Shown here piece by piece: positions 57,346 to 64,000 of a stretch of DNA of 64,000 nt. The notes under the pieces are model-generated. The model did not search any database and was not told the origin of the DNA. It saw only the letters and a program-made list of their open reading frames with translations. Position numbers and translations under genes: made by a program. Source of the DNA: Rapana venosa. Lineage: Eukaryota > Mollusca > Gastropoda > Neogastropoda > Muricidae. The stretch is taken from contig CM054140.1 in the NCBI GenBank assembly GCA_028751875.1, positions 10,304,881 through 10,368,880 on the forward strand, read 5' to 3'. Position 1 is the stretch's first letter. Each line of letters begins with the position of its first letter.

Positions 57346-59254
57346 GTACGAGTAGTTTGGTAACATTATTTTTTTCCCTGCAGGTCACAGAAAATGTACA
57401 GGTGTACATGCACATGTGTGGCCTTGGCACGTGTAGAGAGGTGTCATGAAATAAAAAAAGGAGTTAAAACATAACTGTGGTAGGCTGAACTAAGTCACAC
57501 TTGTCATGGCTTTTTGGATAGGTTGTGAGCTCTTTGTACTGCTTTTGGTGTTAAAAACTCTCCTTTTGGAAAAAGAAGTATGATTCTCATGTGATCAGAA
57601 TTCATATGTAGTTTGATGAAAAATTAATGTTTATGTCACGAATATTCATGTGTTGTTTGTTGTAGTATACAGTGTAGAGAAAACAAAACTGCTGACATGC
57701 CATTTGTTTTGTTTTGTTTTCTTTTTTTTAGTTAAAATTTTGATTAGAGGGCTAAGAATTGCTGTTGACATGGATTGAGAAAATAGCTGCAACGCCTCCT
57801 CCTATACCCAGCCAGGGATTGAGTTGGTCAGTCTGTTTCTCCATCAATGTTTGAGCAATTGTGTGAGGTTTTTTCTTTTTGTTTTTTCCATGAATTATTA
57901 AACATTTCATTTTTGGCTTTTCGTACACTTATACACAGAGTAGACTTTTGTCTTTTTTTTTTTTTTTAGATCAGATTTTCAGTTTTTCCTGTCAGCAACT
58001 TTTGTCATACTTATGTGACAAGACTTAAAGCAAAACTTGTTCAGTTGAATTTATCTGCAGTTAGTTCACACTGTATGATTGATACTGACTGAGATGTAGA
58101 GGTACTGTATTAAACAACAAGAAACAACTGATCATTGATTTGAGTCAGATAGTAGTAGTTTTCATTTTGAGAAAGATAGAATATGGTGGTATCAGTCATG
58201 CAGAAAAATGTGGGCCATAAAGCGAATTCTTTTTTTGTTCTTTTTTGTTTTGTTTTGTTCTTTCTCTAAAGTGGTAGACAGTAGTTTCAATAGCAAAGAC
58301 CTTGTGGATGATAAAATCTTGTGTGGTAGCTCTCCTTGCAGGTGTAAAAGGGTCTAACATATATAGACAAAGAGAGAGAGATTGTGCACCATTTTTACCT
58401 TAAGTCTCAGGAAGAAATGGAGAACTGGTTTGCAACAGTCCAGCAACTGACTTTGATCTCTGAATTTTTGTTTTTGCCTTTTGTTTTGTTTTGTTTTGTG
58501 GTCATGTTTGTGACAGTGTCAAGAAACTCTTTTCTTGGTAATATTTTTCTGTGGTTCATTCATGACTAAAGCTGTGTTTTCTCAGCTGTCTGTAGTAATC
58601 ATCGTCACTTCAGTTCTTTACTAGCTTGTCTGGTTTCTTTTTCAGTCAGTCTTTCTCTGTCGTCCCCATCTTATTCCCTTTTCTTTGTGTATAAATTCAA
58701 GCTATTTCTGAACTTCTACTCCCTCCTTCCTCTCTCCCCCACACCCCCTCTCTCTCCTCCCTGTTAACTTGTATTTCATCAGTGCTGTTGGGGGCTTTTT
58801 TGTTGCAGTTTATTTGGGATGGGCACCAGATGTCCGTTCTGCAGTAGTGTCTGTCTGACATTTCATAGAGATTTGTTGTTGTGTGTATGTACTTGTAAAT
58901 TATTGTTATGGTCTGGCACAACTGCTCTGAGTTTGCCTGAAGGAGATTAATCTGAAGAGAAAATAACAGAGGTTTGCCCGTAGAAAGTTTCAGTACAGGA
59001 AACATACATCACAATACAACACCCCCCCCCCCCCTCCCCCCTTCCTAATTTCACGTGTTTGGATAATTGCATCAGATCTTCATTGTTGTTGTTTTCATCT
59101 TCAGGCATTTGCTTGTATACATCAGCTCTTTCATTGCTAGTATTGCTTTTGTTCTTGTTTCCTGTTTTGGGTTAGGGGGGTTTTTTGTGGGTTTTTTCCA
59201 CTGGTGTGCAGTTTCCTTGCATTTCTGAGCACCCGTTTCATTTCACTTTATTGG

Positions 59255-59665
59255 AAAAGGGGGGATGTATAGTCTTGTGGTTAAAGGGTTGAGATCATGA
59301 CCTGATAGCTCAGATTTATGCCACCAAGCCACCCATTTGAGGGGATTTTCCCCTGGAGTTAACATCAGTGCGGACTCCACTTTCCCAAAAGTCCTTCGGA
59401 TGAGACTATAAACAAAGGTCCTGTGTGCGAACACACAGAGAACATCTTGGGCAAATTTTAAAACCTGTTCCACCTTTTGGAAGATCAGGCCTTTACTTGC
59501 CTGTAGGAACAAATGACATATTTGTTCAAACACATGCACGCTGGTATCATGTTTATTCATCCTCCCTAAGTCAGAATGCGGCTACCTTAATGTTGGGCAA
59601 AAATGGCCATGTTCGCAGAATCTCACCTTTGGCGAACCTCAAGAGTTCTAACCGAGGAACGAAAA
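59255..59665 (+). mobile_element. SINE-like family A copy joined to a family B tail
   Basis: Forward family A (GTATAGTCTTGTGGTTAAAG, CTGGAGTTAACATCAGTG, AGTCCTTCGGATGAGACTAT) runs to about 59560. The family B tail follows (CTAAGTCAGAATGCGGC to TCTAACCGAGGAACG). The A-then-B-tail order is also seen around 930-1228 and 38102-38228. Confidence 0.75.
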
Positions 59666-60694
59666 AAAGAATGGTTCACTTTATGTCCTGGCTCTGCGCC
59701 CGTGTGTGTCTGTGTGCAGTGTTTGTACATGCCATGGCTCACACTGGCCTCGTGTTCACAGGCCGTGTTATTGAAATCTGGCAATGGTGTGCCATTGTCT
59801 CCTCTCAGTCCAGTCTGCTTTCAAAGGATCATTGTCAATGCTTTAGATATTCTGTGGCTTTAGATGTGGAGCATTTCTGATGGATCCATTGATGGCTGGA
59901 TTGATTGTGATTGATCGATTGATTGTGATTGATTCATTGCAGAGTCTTAGTTTTTAATAGTGGGTTCTTTTTCTGTGTGTTTAGTCCATGTATGTGTGTA
60001 TTTGAGTTGCCTGTTTCAAACACCTGTACTAAACACTACTATGCAGACACACAAGTCTGCACATTATTAACTCTCTGGAATCGCAGTCAAACTGGCTAGT
60101 CCATGCTGCTGCAAGGAATGATTTGGGCCATATTTTAACACTTCAGAGTACTTACTGTACACAAAAGGATAAAAGCATACCAATTTTATGTGATCAGAAA
60201 GTGTATTTTGTCTGCGCTTGACATTTTCACACTCACAGTTTTGATGTGTGCTTCTGGTTATTTTTTGGAGAATGCTCAAATGAAACCCCTTGATACAGAG
60301 GAAAGAAGAAACTTGGAACAGCTCTATAGTTATCTTTGAAGGCATGGCAATATCAATAACATTATTTCCTGAGAAAAACGAGACAATTTGAGATGGAAGG
60401 AATGTTTTGCAAGTCTTGTGAATCAGTATAAGTCATATGCTAGTCTACACTCTGCCTTAAATTGGAAAAAAAAAGTCATAGTACCAGATATTATCTGACT
60501 TTCAGTGTGTTGCAAAACACTTTTGTTGTAGTGCAATCTGTATGAGTTCATAAACAACAGGAAACAACGCTAAATTGAAAAAAATAGTTTATCTAAACAC
60601 CTAAGTACTTACTCTTGGATTGAACATTGTTGAGTGTTTACAAATTTTTTTAAAAACCTTTTTGTGGAAGTCCATAAGCTTCAACATGTCATTC

Positions 60695-60870
60695 TGAACG
60701 CAGAACATTTTGTGCACATGTTAAAACTGTTCCACCTTTCAGAAGAGTAGGCCATTGTGTGCCCATGGTATCAGATGACAAAATTTATAAAACTGCATTC
60801 ACACAGGGACTGGATGTAAAGGAAAGCACTTTAGTGCTTATTCTGTGATCCTTAAAATGAAAGCATAAAT
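60695..60870 (+). mobile_element. SINE-like family A, forward distal copy
   Basis: AACGCAGAACATTTTGTGC, AGAAGAGTAGGCCATTGTG, GATGACAAAATTTATAAAAC and AGTGCTTATTCTGTGATCC show the distal half ending in AAAATGAAAGC. Confidence 0.8.
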
Positions 60871-61849
60871 GATAATTTAGATTTTAAGAAAACAACATAA
60901 ACTGGCATTGTGCCGAAGCATCTTTTTGGCTTTCCAAACGTCAGACTAAAAGATGTACAACATGTTCATTTTCATTTGTTTGGTTTGTTTTTACCTATTT
61001 CTGACTGTTTGTTTTCTGATTTCATATCATGTTGGTTGGTGGGGGGGGGGAGTGTTGACAGCTGCAGTAGGTCACATTCAAAGATGGTTATGAACCCTCT
61101 CCCCTTCCCTTGAACTGTCAGAGACAGCTGTTTGGTGTGAAGTGTCGGGGTGTAAGGTACCAGTGGTCGTGAAGAGAGCTTGGAGATCATGGAGACTGCC
61201 CACCCAGGGGCCAAAACTCTTTTTTTTTTTAAGTCAGATCAGGGTCCAAAATTCTGGAATCATATTAAAATTTTAGTTGTTAATGATCATTATTGTGCAG
61301 TATCCCAAATACTGTCCTGAGAAAGAAAAAAATTATAGAAGAGATATATATATATGTGTGTGTGTGTGTGACATTTTAAAACTTTCTTTTCACATCTTCA
61401 TGGTTACCTCATCTTGTTTTCATCAACTATTATTTAATGTGTGTAATAGGCAGACAGGTGGATAAGTAAAAAGGGTATTTATGTGCATTTTCCTAAGTTT
61501 TAAAGTTATTGGCAAATTAGTTTTGGCCTATGTCAGAATGAATTTTATCAAAGACATCTGATTTTGAAACGTTTTTCCTTTGTTTTTTAAAGTTAACAGA
61601 GAAAACTGTCAATTTAGATATGAAGCATCCAGTTGATTTATAAATACTTTGTTGCACATCTATGAAACACTCAAGCAGCTCAAGGGGAAGCTTGATTTAC
61701 TGCAACATCCAAACTTTCTGGTTATCACCGGAGAGTGGGCAGCTTTGTGGTGTGCTTTGAGATTATTTGCCAGTGTGTATGATTTGGTTCTATGTATGTG
61801 TGAGTAGGTACAGTTAAGTGCATATGATTTGGGTTTCTGCAAATGGATG

Positions 61850-62240
61850 TAAGTTAAAAGTGCATGAGTTGGTTTTCTGTAAATTGGATGTAAGTATAGT
61901 GAAGTGGGTATGAGTTGGTTTTCTGTAAATGGATGTAAGTATAGTGAAGTGGGTATGAGTTGGTTTTCTGTAAATGGATGTAAGTATAGTGAAGGTCATA
62001 TGAATTGGTTTTCTGTAAATTGGATGTAAGTATAGTGAAGTTCATATGAGTTGGTTTTCTGTAAATGGATGTAAGTATAGTGAAGGTCATATGAATTGGT
62101 TTTCTGTAAATTGGATGTAAGTATAGTGAAGTTCATATGAGTTGGTTTTCTGTAAATGGATGTAAGTATAGTGAAGTGGGTATGAGTTGGTGTTCTGTAA
62201 ATGAATTAAAGTATAGTGAAGTGCATATATGATTTGGTTT
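61850..62240. repeat. 45-bp minisatellite, about 8 units
   Basis: Units of 45 bp with GTTGGTTTTCTGTAAATGGA and a TGTAAGTATAGTGAAG segment. Two alternating variants (GTGGGTATGA and GTCATATGAA) suggest two-unit amplification. No coding significance. Confidence 0.93.
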
Positions 62241-62740
62241 TATGACCGTCTGTATTGATATCCTATTGAATGCAAACGCTTTGATTTGTTTGCTTTACAA
62301 GATTCAGTGCTATAGAAATTCTATGAATTATTATTATCATTATCATCCTTAAGTGTGTATGGTTTGATTTTATATGTATGCATATGTCAGTTTTTCTAAG
62401 TGTATATGATTAGGTTTTCTGTGTATATAAGTATAGTTATCTGCATACAAGTCAATTTGCTGTATGCTTTATATATATATTAGTATAGTTGCGGGGTGGC
62501 CTGATTTGATTAGGTACCATATGTATGTATGTATGTACGTATGGTAGATAATAAAGTGATACCCGACCAGTGCAAATAGATTTCCTTCATTTCAGATGGG
62601 CATTGGATTTTAGGTTTTTCTCGTTTCTTGTGATTGTATAGTGGTTCTACACAGATGGAGGGACTCGCCATATTTATTTCTGTTTATATGACAGTTTTTG
62701 TTGGTAATGTACCTTCAGTGTTTGCTTCATTTCAGCGCTC

Positions 62741-62757
62741 TGTGTGTGTGTGTGTGT

Positions 62758-62842
<85 letters not shown>
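62741..62842. repeat. (GT)n-(GA)n compound microsatellite
   Basis: GT tract with two GGTG interruptions followed by a GA tract. Confidence 0.95.
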
Positions 62843-62846
<4 letters not shown>

Positions 62847-64000
62847 TGAGGGTTTGTGCATGCATATAGGGATGTTTGCCATATGAATCAGTACTGAAGT
62901 GTAGGTATGGTTTTGTGTGAAGGAGGAAACAGTATTGAAGTTGATCAAAAACTGAAATCTCACCACAGTAGAAAAAATAAATTAAAAATTAAAAAAAAAT
63001 ATTCATGAACCAAGTTATCACAGTCAGTGTGCATTGCGACTATTTTGATTGCAATTTTGGTGTTGTAAGAGCATATCGTTGGTTTTGTGTGCTCTTTCTC
63101 CTCCCCTGGTCTAGTCATTCATAACATTAGCTTTATTGTCAGTACTGTATGTTGATTGATAGGTGCACAAAATTGCAACGTGTTTTTTTATTAAAAAAAA
63201 CAAACAAAAAAACTGGGGGTGGAGGGATAGGGTGGTGGACACCAGTAAACCCTGAACATAAAGCAGTATTTATGCATCGCCCACCCTAACCACAAAAAAC
63301 TGGAAGGCAGGTTTTGTCATTGGTTTTTGTTTGTTTGGGATTTTTTTTTTTTTTGGTGGGGGGGCGTGATGGTGGTGGGGGAAAGTGCATGTTGACTTGG
63401 GTCACGAAGTCACAGTTCACCTGCTGACCACTATACCAAATAAAAATTAAAGTCTACACCAGTAGTTTTTCTTGGCAAAAAAAAAAGAAGAAAAAAAGAG
63501 GACAGCAAAATAAGCAGTGTTACAGGAAAATGTCTAAATTGAGGTGATGATAATTATAGCAATATTAATGTGTACCAGTAGCTTTGGGGCAGAAATGTAA
63601 AGTTTGGGTGAAAAGCATGTGTAGTTTTGTTTAGTGGAAATGTACTGATAGCAGATCTGTTACAGTAAAACAATATATATATATATACATTTTTTATATA
63701 TTTTAATTTCCTTTCTTTTTTAAAACTTTGACTGTGATTCTGAACAACTTGTACATGTAAACGCATGTAGAGAAAACACATGTATAATGATGTACTTACG
63801 TTCATTCCTACCCACCACAGTATCCCATCCTTGGGGTGTACCAGTTATCTGATGACGTTTTGAATCGGACTTGAAGACTGATATAAAGAAACTGCCTACA
63901 TACATAACTTCCTATGTAAAATGCCATGATCGTGGACAGAACAGCTGTTTTATGAATAACCTCTCCCTTCTCTGCACATATACCTGTTCTCTATTAGAAT

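Larger units (their letters stand above)
53579..57460 (+). other. Probable LMBRD2 3'UTR and downstream sequence
   Basis: No further coding exon. A canonical AATAAA lies at 55062-55067, about 1.5 kb past the stop, and another at 57450-57455. The first 650 bases (53579-54240) are free of recognised repeats. The rest holds two family A copies, a G run (about 55889-55910) and a 40-bp tandem repeat (57208-57345). Where the mRNA ends is not visible from sequence. Confidence 0.4.
57460..64000. other. Right flank, no gene seen
   Basis: Unique AT-rich sequence, family A copies at 59255-59560 and 60695-60870, a family B tail fragment at 59565-59665, a 45-bp minisatellite (61850-62240), a module with TTCAGTGCTATAGAAATTCT and ATT triplets (62300-62350), and GT/GA microsatellites. 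Open frames here are short and resemble no known family. Confidence 0.55.

Overview
This is a window of animal nuclear DNA, not bacterial or viral. It has large introns with GT-AG boundaries, dense microsatellites and minisatellites, long homopolymers and many tRNA-derived SINE-like repeats in both orientations. The protein sequences and repeat style suggest an invertebrate, most likely a lophotrochozoan such as a marine gastropod. That placement is an inference; no sequence here names the species.

Three genes can be recognised. (1) NDUFB6 (mitochondrial complex I subunit B17), + strand, four coding exons between 4227 and 10111, with a poly(A) signal at 10628. (2) An RNA polymerase III subunit RPC9 gene (CRCP/POLR3I), - strand, an uninterrupted 158-codon frame at 16947-17423. 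About 100 bases upstream of it, apparently in the same exon, lies the 3' end of a frame for an unidentified single-pass membrane protein (17526-17621, -). (3) LMBRD2, a multi-pass LMBR1-family membrane protein, + strand, thirteen coding exons from 25727 to 53578, giving about 736 residues. All intron phases fit, and the protein runs from the family's N-terminal membrane segments to its C-terminal aromatic/acidic tail.

Layout: 1-4.1 kb is repeats and microsatellites; 4.1-10.6 kb is NDUFB6, with a 38-bp minisatellite of about 30 units in intron 3; 10.6-16.9 kb is mostly unique AT-rich DNA without a recognisable gene; 16.9-17.6 kb holds the RPC9 locus, whose promoter and upstream exon(s) would lie at higher coordinates; 17.8-25.7 kb is repeats, including a 50-base G run and a 50-base C run; 25.7-53.6 kb is LMBRD2; 53.6-64 kb is its probable 3'UTR followed by repeats and no further recognisable gene.

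The genes act in unrelated pathways (respiration, Pol III transcription, membrane trafficking/signalling) and show no functional clustering. The most unusual structure is in LMBRD2. Several 3' splice sites are directly abutted by tandem repeats instead of a polypyrimidine tract, and exon 9 sits between the arms of an inverted composite repeat. Two intronic open frames (43.5 and 46.3 kb) look like mobile-element or unknown coding remnants. All calls come from reading the sequence; no database search was run.
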